Of a stretch of 64,000 nucleotides of DNA, positions 50,488 through 58,851 are shown in pieces (the first letter of the stretch is position 1; every line of letters starts with the position of its first letter). Under the pieces are notes generated by a model, which did no database searches, was not told where the DNA came from, and saw nothing but the letters and a program-made list of their open reading frames with translations. Source of the DNA: Paracoccus aminovorans. Its GTDB lineage: Bacteria; Pseudomonadota; Alphaproteobacteria; Rhodobacterales; Rhodobacteraceae. The DNA lies in contig NZ_KQ955208.1 in the NCBI RefSeq assembly GCF_001546115.1, forward strand, positions 836,977 through 900,976, in the 5' to 3' direction. Made by a program: the position numbers and the translations under genes.

Positions 50488-50712
50488 CGGAGGGCCTATC
50501 CGGCAGGTGGGTATAACTCAGTCCGGGTTTCCACGCCCACGGACACGCTACACCCGACTTGTCTAAAAGGTCAAGCCTGCCCCTCGGGGCAGACGCATGG
50601 CCTGTTTACGATCCAGCGCTTTATCGTGCGGGCACCATAGGCGCGCCATGGCGCTGGCGAGGCCGGTCCAGACTGGCGTCCCTACCCCGGCGCAATTTGC
50701 ACCGGCTCATTA

Positions 50713-51127
50713 GCGATTCTTGCGATTGTCGCGATTGTTGGGGTGTTCCGGGGGCTGGAATCGCAGGAATCGCGGAAATCGCAACGCCGGGTTGGGTTTC
50801 GCGACGGGTTCCCGCTCGCCCCTCATTCAGCGCCGCGTCATAAGCCAGCCAGCCCTCGATATGCGCAAACGCTTGCCTCAACCTTTTATTGATTGATCGA
50901 TCAATCAATAAACCAAGCACGACCGCTCAGGGCAACACGAAAGAGAGTGACCAGGTGGGCCACTCTTATTTCGCCGACGACCAAGCCGCCAAGACCGGGC
51001 TATCTGAGAAGCTGATCGCTGCGATTGTCGCGATTCCCGCGATTCTCGCCCTGGCCCAAGGTGTCTCCGTAGTGGAGATGCCCTCTACCGGCGGTTCCCC
51101 AGCTGCGATTCCTGCGATTCCGCGATT
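50713..51127. repeat. Twelve GCGATT hexamers in four triplets (iteron-like)
   Basis: Triplet A (plus): 50713, 50722, 50731. Triplet B (inverted, AATCGC): 50759, 50768, 50777. Triplet C (plus): 51021, 51030, 51039. Triplet D (plus): 51105, 51114, 51122. Spacing within triplets is 9 bases, except the last step in D (8). A and B face each other across 22 bases. The 9-base spacing keeps reading frame, so a coding origin is possible, but the inverted pair argues for protein binding or RNA structure. Confidence 0.85.
50885..50912. repeat. 28-bp perfect palindrome
   Basis: TTTATTGATTGATC followed directly by its exact complement GATCAATCAATAAA, with no spacer, in GC-rich surroundings. The core is four TTGA/TCAA-type half sites. 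It lies between repeat triplets B and C. Candidate operator or origin element. Confidence 0.9.
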
Positions 51128-51223
51128 CTGGCTGCGATGATCCAGCCGAGCACGGTTCGGAAAAAGAACGCATAAGTTGTTGACTGCGCCGTCAGAACTT
51201 GCTTTATTGCAGCAGGTCGAACT

Positions 51224-51258
51224 GCGCCCGGAGGAATGAACCCCTCACGGGCGCTTTT
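51224..51258 (+). terminator. Hairpin with T tail
   Basis: A 7-bp stem GCGCCCG/CGGGCGC (51224-51230, 51248-51254) with a 17-base loop is followed by TTTTCATTTC. It lies 18 bases downstream of the DUF892 stop in the opposite sense and would end plus-strand transcripts. Confidence 0.5.
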
Positions 51259-51275
51259 CATTTCAGGCAGGACGG

Positions 51276-51767
51276 CTACTTCTTTTTGGCCTTACCAGCT
51301 TCGTTCACAGAGGTGACGGCGAGCGCGGTGAGTTTCGAATTGGCCGCCTTTTCTTCATCGAGAATCGTGGACAGCAGGGTATGCGCTTCTTCGTGGCCGA
51401 GAACCTTCGCCCACTCGCGAAGGGTGCCATAGCGGGCGATTTCGTAATGCTCCACCGCCTGGGCGGCGCCAATCAATGCAACGTCCAAGGCATGGCCGGA
51501 GGCTTCCTCGATGATGCCATCGGCCTCCTTAAGAAGCCCGTCCATCGCGTCGCACTTTTCGCCCTTCGCTTCCTGGCCCAGGGATTTGAAGACAGCCTCC
51601 AGCGTCTTCACATGGCCCTTGGTTTCTTTGAGATGCTCGTCAATGGCCGTCTTGAGTTCGGCATTGTTCACCGACTTCGAGACTTTCGGCAAAGCCTTGG
51701 TCAGGGCGTTCTCGGCCCAATAGACGTCTTGCAGCGTGTGTTCGAATGCTTCGGCCAAGGTCTTCAT
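51276..51767 (-). CDS. DUF892 ferritin-like protein (YciE/YciF family)
   Basis: 163 residues, four-helix bundle. MKTLAEAFEHTLQDVYWAEN, then HLKETKGHVKTLEAVFKSLG and the second metal-type half VEHYEIARYGTLREWAKVLG. Glu and His residues of the di-metal site are kept. The family is linked to stress responses; the tail is Lys-rich. GAGGAACC precedes the ATG. It lies beside the phage module and may be cargo. Confidence 0.9.
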   Translation of the reverse strand: MKTLAEAFEHTLQDVYWAENALTKALPKVSKSVNNAELKTAIDEHLKETKGHVKTLEAVFKSLGQEAKGEKCDAMDGLLKEADGIIEEASGHALDVALIGAAQAVEHYEIARYGTLREWAKVLGHEEAHTLLSTILDEEKAANSKLTALAVTSVNEAGKAKKK

Positions 51768-52003
51768 CAAGTGGTTCCTCCTGGTGGGGTGCCTGGTTGC
51801 ACTACCGCATCCAACGACACTTGGAGGTCAGCAGTTCCGCTGTTGCTCTCCACCTATCCGCCCACCTTGCCGGGCGGGGAAGGTTGGCCCCGGCTTCGCG
51901 CTGTGCGGGCCGCCTTCCGAAATTCACGCTCCCCTCGGGCCGGCCTGGGGATGGAACATGCGCACCTTCTGAATGTTCAGACCCGAACACACAGGAGCGC
52001 ACC

Positions 52004-52222
52004 ATGCCAGACCACCGAGAACCGAAACCCAGCCCGCGCCGGTTCGCTCGCGCGGGAACGGCCGTGCTGGCCATCCTGGCGGCAATCATCGTCCTGTTCT
52101 TCGTCGGTCGCCTGATCTGGCACGACGAAGTGCAGGAGGCTGACCCTGCCAGCGTCGCGGCGCCTGACGATGCGCGCGGTGGCGAGGGAGACCCAGGCGC
52201 GGGTGGGGCTGTCAGCCAGTAA
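52004..52222 (+). CDS. Small single-span membrane protein
   Basis: 72 residues: basic start, one span (AVLAILAAIIVLFFVGRLIW) and an acidic Gly/Ala/Asp-rich end. ACAGGAGCGC precedes the ATG. It stands divergent from DUF892 and 35 bases before the terminase genes. No family recognised. Confidence 0.6.
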   Translation: MPDHREPKPSPRRFARAGTAVLAILAAIIVLFFVGRLIWHDEVQEADPASVAAPDDARGGEGDPGAGGAVSQ

Positions 52223-52257
52223 CCGGGCCGCTACCCGAACCAACAGAGGAAATCACC

Positions 52258-52725
52258 ATGGCACGCCGGAAGAGCGCCGGGGCGCAGCCGGCCGAGCGCA
52301 AGGGAAGCTCGACGCATGGCAACGCCTTCCCATGGTCCAGCGAGATCGAGGACGAAATCCTTCACCGCCTGATGAGAGGCGAGAGCATTGCCACGATCTG
52401 CGGACCTGGTCGCGACGACTTCCTGCCGGGTGAGGTGACGTTCTACAAGCACCTGACCGAGGACGAGGGTTTCGCGAAGAAATACACCCGCGCGCGCGAG
52501 GTCCAGGCGCATCGCGAGTTCGATGAAATCCGCCAGATCGCCGAGGATGCGACCCCCGAGGACGTGGCGGTTGCCCGGCTCCAGATCGACGCCCGCAAGT
52601 GGCGCGCAGGCAAGCTGGCGCCCAAGGTCTACGGCGACAAGGTCACCCACGCGAACGACGCCGAAAACCCGCTGCCTGCCGCGCAGGTGACCGTTTTCGC
52701 ATTACCGGACAATGGGCGCGATTAA
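52258..52725 (+). CDS. Phage terminase small subunit-like protein
   Basis: 155 residues. A helix-turn-helix-like region (ILHRLMRGESIATICGPGRD) is followed by FYKHLTEDEGFAKKYTRARE and the family end RKWRAGKLAPKVYGDKVTHA. It would recognise the pac/cos site of phage DNA. AGAGGAAATCACC precedes the ATG. Its end overlaps the large subunit start by 14 bases. Confidence 0.85.
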   Translation: MARRKSAGAQPAERKGSSTHGNAFPWSSEIEDEILHRLMRGESIATICGPGRDDFLPGEVTFYKHLTEDEGFAKKYTRAREVQAHREFDEIRQIAEDATPEDVAVARLQIDARKWRAGKLAPKVYGDKVTHANDAENPLPAAQVTVFALPDNGRD

Positions 52726-54103
52726 CGAGATCAGGCCGCAGCCGGGTCCGCAGACGCAGTTCCTCAGCTCGCCGGCCGACATCGCCATCTACGGCGGTGG
52801 TGCGGGCGGGGGTAAGACCTGGGCGCTGCTGATGGAGCCGCTGCGGCATAGCGCTAACCCGGACTTCGGGGCGGTGTTCTTTCGCCGCACAACCGTGCAG
52901 ATCCGAAACGAGGGCGGCCTATGGGATGAGAGCGTCAAGCTCTACCCGCTGATCGGCGCCGCGCCGAAGGAGGTCACGCTGGAGTGGAAGTTCCCCTCGG
53001 GGGCTTCCCTCTCGATGGCCCACCTGGAGCACGACAAGACGGTCGCGAACTGGCAGGGCTCGCAGATCGCCCTCCTGCTGTTCGATGAGCTGACGCATTT
53101 CAGCGAGAAGCAGTTCTTCTACATGCTCTCGCGCAACCGCTCCATGTCGGGCGTGCGGCCCTATGTGCGCGCCACCTGCAACCCCGATGCGGATAGCTGG
53201 GTGGCGCGGTTCATTGCGTGGTGGATCGACCAGGAGACCGGATATCCGATTCACGAGCGGGCTGGCGTCCTGCGCTATTTCGTGCGGATCGGCGACGCGA
53301 TTCATTGGGCTGACCGCCCCAAGGATCTGGCGCATCACACGACGACGGACGACGCGGGCAATCGCATCCCGATCCCGCCGAAATCCGTGACGTTCATCCC
53401 GGCGAAGCTGACCGACAACAAGGCGCTGATGGCGGCCGACCCCGGGTATATGGCCAACCTGCTGGCCCTCTCGACGGTCGAGCGCGAACGCCTGCTCGGG
53501 GGCAACTGGAAAATCCGCGCGGCTGCCGGGCTTCTGTTCAGGCGCAGCTGGTGCGAGGTGGTCGACGCCATCCCTGCCGGGACGCGCTTCGCAAGGGGCT
53601 GGGACTTGGCCGCGACGCCAAAGACCGATGCTACCCCGGACCCCGACGCCACCGCCGGGACCAAGATCGGCCTCATGCCGGATGGGCGGTTCATCGTTGC
53701 GGATCACGTCAAGGACTGGCTGACCCCACAAGGCGTGCGGGCGACCATCAAGAACACCGCCAGCCAGGACGGGAAAGGCTGCCTGATCTCGCTGCCGCAA
53801 GACCCGGGCCAGGCCGGCAAGGATCAGAAAAGCAACATGGCCGCGCTCCTCACGGGGTTCGACGTGCGGTTCTCGCCCGAGACCGGCGACAAGGTCACGC
53901 GCTTCTCGCCCTTCTCGGCGCAGGCCGAGGCCGGCAACGTCGTGGTGCTGCGCGGGTCGTGGAACGAGGACTGGTTCACCAGCCTGGAGGGCTTCCCCGA
54001 GGCCACCCATGACGACGACGCGGACAGCACCAGCCGCGCATTCAACGCCCTGACCAAGCGCCGGGCGAAAAGCACAACCAGCACAGTTACAGGGCTCACC
54101 TGA
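52712..54103 (+). CDS. Phage terminase large subunit
   Basis: 463 residues. Walker A GGGAGGGKT (28-36), Walker B LLLFDE (121-126), coupling motif ATCNPD, and an RNase H-like nuclease half with ARGWDLAATPKTDATPDPDA as first acidic site. It packages DNA into proheads. Stop and portal start overlap (TGATG). Confidence 0.95.
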   Translation: MGAINEIRPQPGPQTQFLSSPADIAIYGGGAGGGKTWALLMEPLRHSANPDFGAVFFRRTTVQIRNEGGLWDESVKLYPLIGAAPKEVTLEWKFPSGASLSMAHLEHDKTVANWQGSQIALLLFDELTHFSEKQFFYMLSRNRSMSGVRPYVRATCNPDADSWVARFIAWWIDQETGYPIHERAGVLRYFVRIGDAIHWADRPKDLAHHTTTDDAGNRIPIPPKSVTFIPAKLTDNKALMAADPGYMANLLALSTVERERLLGGNWKIRAAAGLLFRRSWCEVVDAIPAGTRFARGWDLAATPKTDATPDPDATAGTKIGLMPDGRFIVADHVKDWLTPQGVRATIKNTASQDGKGCLISLPQDPGQAGKDQKSNMAALLTGFDVRFSPETGDKVTRFSPFSAQAEAGNVVVLRGSWNEDWFTSLEGFPEATHDDDADSTSRAFNALTKRRAKSTTSTVTGLT

Positions 54104-55494
54104 TGGCATCCGTAAACGACCGGCATCCCGAATACACCGCCGAGCGCGTCGCGGAATGGGAGCTGATGCGCGACGTGTTCACCGGCGAAAGCGCGATCAA
54201 GTCCAAGGGCGAAATCCACCTGCCCATGCCCTCGGGCTTCACCGCTCTGCCCGACAAGGGCGCCAAGGCCTATGCCAGCTACAAGGCCCGCGCCCAGGTG
54301 GCCGAGATGCTGGCCCCGACCATCGCCGGCATGATGGGCATTGCCCATGGCGTGGAAATCAAGATCGAGCTGCCCGCCGGCCTGGAATACCTCTGGGAGA
54401 ACGCGGACGGCAAAGGGACGCCCCTGGAGGCCCTGCACCGCCGCATCACCCGCAACCTGCTGCTGTCGGGGCGCTACGGCCTTCTCGCGGATGCCCCGGA
54501 GGCTGGCGGCGACCCGCGTCTCGCGGGCTATGCGGCCGAGACCATCATCAACTGGGACACCGAGTTCTTTGTCCTCGATGAGAGCGGCAAGACCCGCGTC
54601 GGCTTCGCCTGGTCGGACGTGAAGCGCTTCCGGGTGCTCAACATCGTGAAGGGACGCTATTGGCAGGATGTCTATGAGACGGATCTTGCCAGCCCGGCCC
54701 GCAGCATCGCCCCGGCAGCCAGAGGCGGCAAGGCAATGACGCGCGTGCCCTTCGCGGTCGCCTCGTCGGTGGATCTGGACCCGGCCATCCGCACGCCCCC
54801 GCTGATCGGCGTGGCGCGGTCGGTCATCGCGAACTACCAGCTCTCGGCCGACTACCGGCACCAGCTCTACATGAGCGGCCAGGAGACGCTGGTGGTGATC
54901 AACGGCGAAGCCCCCGAGGCGGTCGGCGCTGGCGCCTGCATCGCAATCCAGGGGGCCGAAGGCGTCACCCCGGACGTGAAGTATGTCTCGCCCACCTGCT
55001 CGGGCATCGACGCGCACCTGAAGGCGATGGAGGACAACCGCACGCTGGCGGTCATGGCCGGCGCCAAGCTGCTGGAACAGTCGGACAAGGTCGAGGAAAG
55101 CGGCAAGGCGCGCTCGCTGCGCTTCCGGTCGGAAACGGCCACGCTCCTGTCCATCGTGCAGTCGTCCTGCGCGCTGCTGGAGATGGGCCTGCGTCATGCG
55201 GCCGTCATCGCCGGATCTGCGCCCGAGGAAGTCATCGTTCACGCCCCCGACACGCTCGCGGCCGGCGAGCTGTCCCCCGAGGACGCCGCCAAGCTGGTCG
55301 ACAGCTGGGAACGCGGGGCCATCAGCTACGACACGCTCTATGCGCAGTTGCAGAAGGGCGGCATCGCCAGCGCCGAGCGCACGGCACAGGAGGAATTCGC
55401 CCTGATCGAGCGCGAGCGCGACGCCCGCGAATTCGATGACGACGAGGAAGAACCCGGGGCGACGCCCCAGCAAACGCCGCCGAGGGCGGCTTAA
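54103..55494 (+). CDS. Phage portal protein (DUF4055 type)
   Basis: 463 residues. GDVHRK-like start region, then KAYASYKARAQVAEMLAPTI, NWDTEFFVLDESGKTRVGFA, SSVDLDPAIRTPPLIGVARS and a C-terminal helical part with ASAERTAQEEFALIERERDA. The pattern matches DUF4055 proteins found right after the large terminase. It would form the dodecameric DNA gate at the capsid vertex. Confidence 0.85.
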   Translation: MASVNDRHPEYTAERVAEWELMRDVFTGESAIKSKGEIHLPMPSGFTALPDKGAKAYASYKARAQVAEMLAPTIAGMMGIAHGVEIKIELPAGLEYLWENADGKGTPLEALHRRITRNLLLSGRYGLLADAPEAGGDPRLAGYAAETIINWDTEFFVLDESGKTRVGFAWSDVKRFRVLNIVKGRYWQDVYETDLASPARSIAPAARGGKAMTRVPFAVASSVDLDPAIRTPPLIGVARSVIANYQLSADYRHQLYMSGQETLVVINGEAPEAVGAGACIAIQGAEGVTPDVKYVSPTCSGIDAHLKAMEDNRTLAVMAGAKLLEQSDKVEESGKARSLRFRSETATLLSIVQSSCALLEMGLRHAAVIAGSAPEEVIVHAPDTLAAGELSPEDAAKLVDSWERGAISYDTLYAQLQKGGIASAERTAQEEFALIERERDAREFDDDEEEPGATPQQTPPRAA

Positions 55495-55517
55495 CCACCA
55501 CCGAAAGGACCGGGCCG

Positions 55518-56177
55518 ATGGCTCTGAAGACCGTTGTCGATACCCTCGACGGCCTCGATGAGGCTATGAAGGCGCTCTACACCGAGAAGGACGGCAAGTT
55601 CGTCCTCGACCTGGAGGGCGTCGACGCTCACCCCGAGGTCGCCAACCTGAAATCCGCCTATGAGCGCGTCAAGGCCGACAAGGCCACGCTCAAGACCGAA
55701 GCCGACAAGGCCAGGGACGATCTGGCCGCAGCGCTCAAGGGCAAGCCCGACGAGGCGGCGCTGGTCGCCGAACGGCAGCGGCTCGAAAAGGAGCGCGACG
55801 ACTGGAAGACCAAGGCTGAGAATGCCGAAGTCCAGATTACCGGCATCACTCGCGACAATGCGCTGACTACGGCACTAACTGCCGCCGGCATCACCGACCC
55901 CGGCTTGCAGCGCGGCGCCGTCGCGATACTTCGTGATCAGGTGAAAATGGTGGATGGCAAGCCTGTGGTCGAAACCGACATGGGGCCGAAGGCCTTGGCC
56001 GATCACGTGAAGCACTGGACGGCGAGCGAAGGCAAGTCATTCGTCACCCCTCCTGTGGGCGGCGGTGCAGAAGGTGGCGATAAAGCAGGCCGTAAATCGC
56101 TGGCCGAAATGGGCGATGCGGAACGGCTCGCGCTCGCGCGCGAAGGAAAGCTCAAGCCTGCCATGAGCAGCGAATAA
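55518..56177 (+). CDS. Phage scaffold-like protein
   Basis: 219 residues, highly charged. A coiled coil at about 45-105 (KADKATLKTEADKARDDLAA and VAERQRLEKERDDWKTKAEN), a middle NALTTALTAAGITDPGLQRG and a Gly-rich end. Place between portal and capsid and the coiled coil fit a scaffold that guides capsid assembly. Start at 55518 with GAAAGGACC upstream. Confidence 0.75.
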   Translation: MALKTVVDTLDGLDEAMKALYTEKDGKFVLDLEGVDAHPEVANLKSAYERVKADKATLKTEADKARDDLAAALKGKPDEAALVAERQRLEKERDDWKTKAENAEVQITGITRDNALTTALTAAGITDPGLQRGAVAILRDQVKMVDGKPVVETDMGPKALADHVKHWTASEGKSFVTPPVGGGAEGGDKAGRKSLAEMGDAERLALAREGKLKPAMSSE

Positions 56178-56192
56178 TCATCAGAGGACACC

Positions 56193-57203
56193 ATGCCCTA
56201 CACTACCCTTGGCGACGTGTTCGCCCGCGACCGCGACGCCGCGTATGAAGTCGTCCAGTCCTACATGGACACCGATCCCGTCACGAAAACGCCGTTCTTC
56301 GAAAGCGGCCTGATTGTGACGAACCCCATCATCTCGGAACTGGCGCAATCGGCGACCGGCATCGTGGATCTGCCGTTCTGGCTTCCAATCGACGCCTCGG
56401 TCGAGCCGAACTACAGCAACGATGTCTATGAGGACATCGCGGTTCCTCGCAAGATCGGCACCGGCTCCATGAAGGCCCGGAACTGCCATCTGAACGAAGG
56501 CTTCGGGTCGATGGACTTTGTCACCGACCTGACGGGGAAGGACCCGCTGGCCCGTGTGGCCTCGCGCCTTGACCTCTACTGGCGCCAGGAAGCCGAACTG
56601 CGCATCGTTGCCACCCTGCGCGGAATTCTGAACGACGCCATCGCGGCGAGCACCGGCATGGTCCATCAGGCCACCAACGCCGAAGGCATCACCTTCAACG
56701 GCCTGATCGACGCACAGATGACCATGGGCGATGCCTTCGGCGGTATCGGCGGTTACGTCATGAACTCGGCTGCCTTCGGCGTCCTGGTCAAGGAAAAGCT
56801 GGCGCAGGCCAACTTCGACGCCGAGCGCAACTTGCTGGTGCGCACCCTGAACGGCCTGCCAGTAATCGTAAACGACACCGCCATGACCTTGAACGGCTCG
56901 CCGGTGGTGGCGCTGATCGGCCAAGGAGCCTTCGCGTATGGCATGGGCAATCCCAAGGTGCCGCTGGCCTATGAGCGCGAGGAAGCGCGAGGCAACGGTG
57001 GCGGCGCGGAAACGCTGTGGACCCGCCGCAACATGATCGTGCATCCCATCGGGTTCAGCTTCACCAGCACCTCGATCACCGGCAATGGCACCGAAACCGT
57101 CGCTCGTGGCGCCGGCTGGACCGACTTGGCCAATGCCGCGAACTGGCAGCTGGTGGCAAACCGCAAGCAGGTTCCCATCGCGTTCCTGACCGTCGCGGCG
57201 TGA
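56193..57203 (+). CDS. Phage major capsid protein
   Basis: 336 residues. YTTLGDVFARDRDAAYEVVQ start, PFWLPIDASVEPNYSNDVYE, GKDPLARVASRLDLYWRQEA and a C-terminal RRNMIVHPIGFSFTSTSITG. The overall pattern is a HK97-fold coat protein of the kind found after DUF4055 portals. No N-terminal delta domain beyond the separate scaffold. Confidence 0.85.
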   Translation: MPYTTLGDVFARDRDAAYEVVQSYMDTDPVTKTPFFESGLIVTNPIISELAQSATGIVDLPFWLPIDASVEPNYSNDVYEDIAVPRKIGTGSMKARNCHLNEGFGSMDFVTDLTGKDPLARVASRLDLYWRQEAELRIVATLRGILNDAIAASTGMVHQATNAEGITFNGLIDAQMTMGDAFGGIGGYVMNSAAFGVLVKEKLAQANFDAERNLLVRTLNGLPVIVNDTAMTLNGSPVVALIGQGAFAYGMGNPKVPLAYEREEARGNGGGAETLWTRRNMIVHPIGFSFTSTSITGNGTETVARGAGWTDLANAANWQLVANRKQVPIAFLTVAA

Positions 57204-57255
57204 TCCGAAACAGGCGGGGCCACGTGGCCCTGTCATTCCCAACAAGGAGGCCATC

Positions 57256-57438
57256 ATGGCGAACCATTCTCCCGATCCCGATAACTACGTGGAAAAGAAG
57301 ACCTGGGACGAGGCCATTACCGACGCCCCGGCTTCACAGCCCACGAACGAACAAAAGGCCGCCGACGCCACGAAGCGCGCCAAGGACAAGGGCGCTGCGG
57401 CGAACAACGGCGGCGGCGCCGGGCAGACCACTGACTGA
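57256..57438 (+). CDS. Small charged protein in phage head cluster
   Basis: 60 residues, Lys/Asp/Ala-rich and probably disordered (TKRAKDKGAAANNGGGAGQT). ACAAGGAGGCC precedes the ATG, a near-ideal ribosome site. Same position and size as small head-decoration or spacer proteins in other phages, but no family recognised. Confidence 0.65.
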   Translation: MANHSPDPDNYVEKKTWDEAITDAPASQPTNEQKAADATKRAKDKGAAANNGGGAGQTTD

Positions 57439-57491
57439 TCTTTGGTGCGGGGCTGGTGATCCGGCCCCAATCCAAAGCACAGGAGGCGCTC

Positions 57492-57908
57492 ATGCTGAGC
57501 ATGACAGAACTGGCCGTGACGGCCGACGAGGCGCGGGACTACACCGGGCAGGCGGGGCTGGAGGTGGTCTTGCACGAGACCGACCTGATGCGGGGGCAGC
57601 GCTACGTGGCCGTGCGGTTCAATTCCCGCTGGCTGGGCGAGTGGGAGAACGACGAGGCGCCGGAGCCGGTCAAGCACGCGGTCATCGAGGCCGCGCTGGT
57701 CGAGCAGCGGGCGCCCGGTTCCCTCTCGGCCGTGTCGACGCCGGGGACCGACAAGGTACTGGTCGCCGCCGGCAAGCTGCAATGGGAGCGCGTCAAAGGC
57801 CCTGCCGGGGCTGACGGCTATATCCCCCGCATCTCGGCAGTCGAGGGCCTGCTTGCCGGGCTGGTCCGCGCCGGATCTGGCGGCGTGTCTTTTCTGATGA
57901 GGGCTTGA
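57492..57908 (+). CDS. Head-tail connector-like protein (DnaT-like ssDNA-binding family)
   Basis: 138 residues. RYVAVRFNSRWLGEWENDEA, then KHAVIEAALVEQRAPGSLSA and VLVAAGKLQWERVKGPAGAD fit the short DnaT-like connector proteins found after capsid genes. AGGAGGCGCTC lies just upstream of the ATG. It probably closes the portal after packaging. Confidence 0.65.
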   Translation: MLSMTELAVTADEARDYTGQAGLEVVLHETDLMRGQRYVAVRFNSRWLGEWENDEAPEPVKHAVIEAALVEQRAPGSLSAVSTPGTDKVLVAAGKLQWERVKGPAGADGYIPRISAVEGLLAGLVRAGSGGVSFLMRA

Positions 57909-58283
57909 ATGGCCGCGCAAACCGTCGACTGCGACCACATCATTTTCGTGGAATGGCTTCGGCAGTCGGTCCTCGTGTTCAACGACCTGGCGGCCGCGCG
58001 GGCCGAGCTGGAGCCCTTCGGCGGCTCGCCTGAGGCCGGGGCCGGTGGGGCGGGCTATGCCGTCAACGAGGACGGCGGATCTGCCGTCTTCTGGATGGTG
58101 TTCCCCGGCGGCCGGCCCGGCATTGGCACGCTCGTGCACGAGGCAATCCATATCGTGGACTACCTCTGCGAGTTCGCCGGCATCCCGATCACCTCGGAGG
58201 CGGCCGAGGTGCGCTGCTACATGGTCGAATGGCTGACTGCCCGGCTGATGGATCTTTACGGACTGGTGGCATCCTATGGCTGA
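57909..58283 (+). CDS. Small phage protein with HExxH motif
   Basis: 124 residues. LVHEAIHIVDYL places an HExxH zinc signature at 77-81, followed by EFAGIPITSEAAEVRCYMVE, whose Glu could be the third metal ligand. It begins right after the connector stop and overlaps the HNH gene by 8 bases. No known phage structural role; a protease active on head proteins or host factors is conceivable. Confidence 0.65.
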   Translation: MAAQTVDCDHIIFVEWLRQSVLVFNDLAAARAELEPFGGSPEAGAGGAGYAVNEDGGSAVFWMVFPGGRPGIGTLVHEAIHIVDYLCEFAGIPITSEAAEVRCYMVEWLTARLMDLYGLVASYG

Positions 58284-58848
58284 GCGCTTGTTCCCCTCCC
58301 CGGAGGCTCTTCGTCAACTTATCCGCTATGAGCCGGATACCGGTCATCTGCTCTGGAAAGAACGCGGGCCGGAATGGTTCATCGCAGGCGAAGGCCGCTA
58401 CACTGCAAACCGCGCCGCCCGTGTCTGGAACAGCAAATATGCCAGGAAAGTCGCCATTGATTGCCTCGACCCAAGCAATGGATACCGCAAAGGCACGGTC
58501 CTCGACACCAGGGTCTATGCCCATCGGGTGATATGGGCATTGCAAGTCGGGGCGTGGCCGGATGGTGATATTGACCACATCAACGGCAATAGGGCGGATA
58601 ACCGTTGGGAAAACCTTCGATCTGTTCCGCGCAAGATAAATGCCAGGAACACAAAGCGGCGTGAAACCAACACCAGCGGAATGATGGGGGTTTCTCAGTA
58701 TGGCGCGCACGGACGATGGCGAGCCCGGATTATGGCAGACGGCAAAACAACCAATATAGGTTGCTTTGACACTTATGAGGCCGCCTGCGAGGCGAGGCAG
58801 GCAGCAGAGGCGGCGATGGGGTTTCACCCTAATCACGGGAGGGAGTGA
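58276..58848 (+). CDS. HNH endonuclease with AP2 DNA-binding domain
   Basis: 190 residues. An HNH core lies mid-protein (YAHRVIWALQVGAWPDGDID, then HINGNRADNRWENLRSV) and an AP2-type domain at the end (TSGMMGVSQYGAHGRWRARI, then AAEAAMGFHPNHGRE). This two-domain set is typical of free-standing homing endonucleases in phages. GC is lower than in its neighbours, which supports recent insertion. Confidence 0.88.
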   Translation: MAERLFPSPEALRQLIRYEPDTGHLLWKERGPEWFIAGEGRYTANRAARVWNSKYARKVAIDCLDPSNGYRKGTVLDTRVYAHRVIWALQVGAWPDGDIDHINGNRADNRWENLRSVPRKINARNTKRRETNTSGMMGVSQYGAHGRWRARIMADGKTTNIGCFDTYEAACEARQAAEAAMGFHPNHGRE

Positions 58849-58851
58849 CCC

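Larger units (their letters stand above)
50488..51275. other. Apparently non-coding control-like region
   Basis: 788 bases with no gene I can support. It holds four triplets of GCGATT (50713-50782 and 51021-51127), a 28-bp palindrome (50885-50912), and a hairpin (51224-51258). Open frames over the repeats read AIPAI- or AISAI-like tripeptides on either strand, such as an 83-codon plus frame at 50889, but without ribosome sites. It could be the remnant of a phage replication or immunity region. Confidence 0.5.

Noticed and set aside
50559..50920. Open frames on both strands over the GCGATT triplets
   Set aside because: Tripeptide-like AI(P/S/A) repeats come from the 9-base DNA period; both strands are open and neither has a ribosome site.
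50713..51127. CRISPR array
   Set aside because: Repeat units are 6-9 bases with no unique 30-base spacers, one cluster is inverted, and no cas gene is present.
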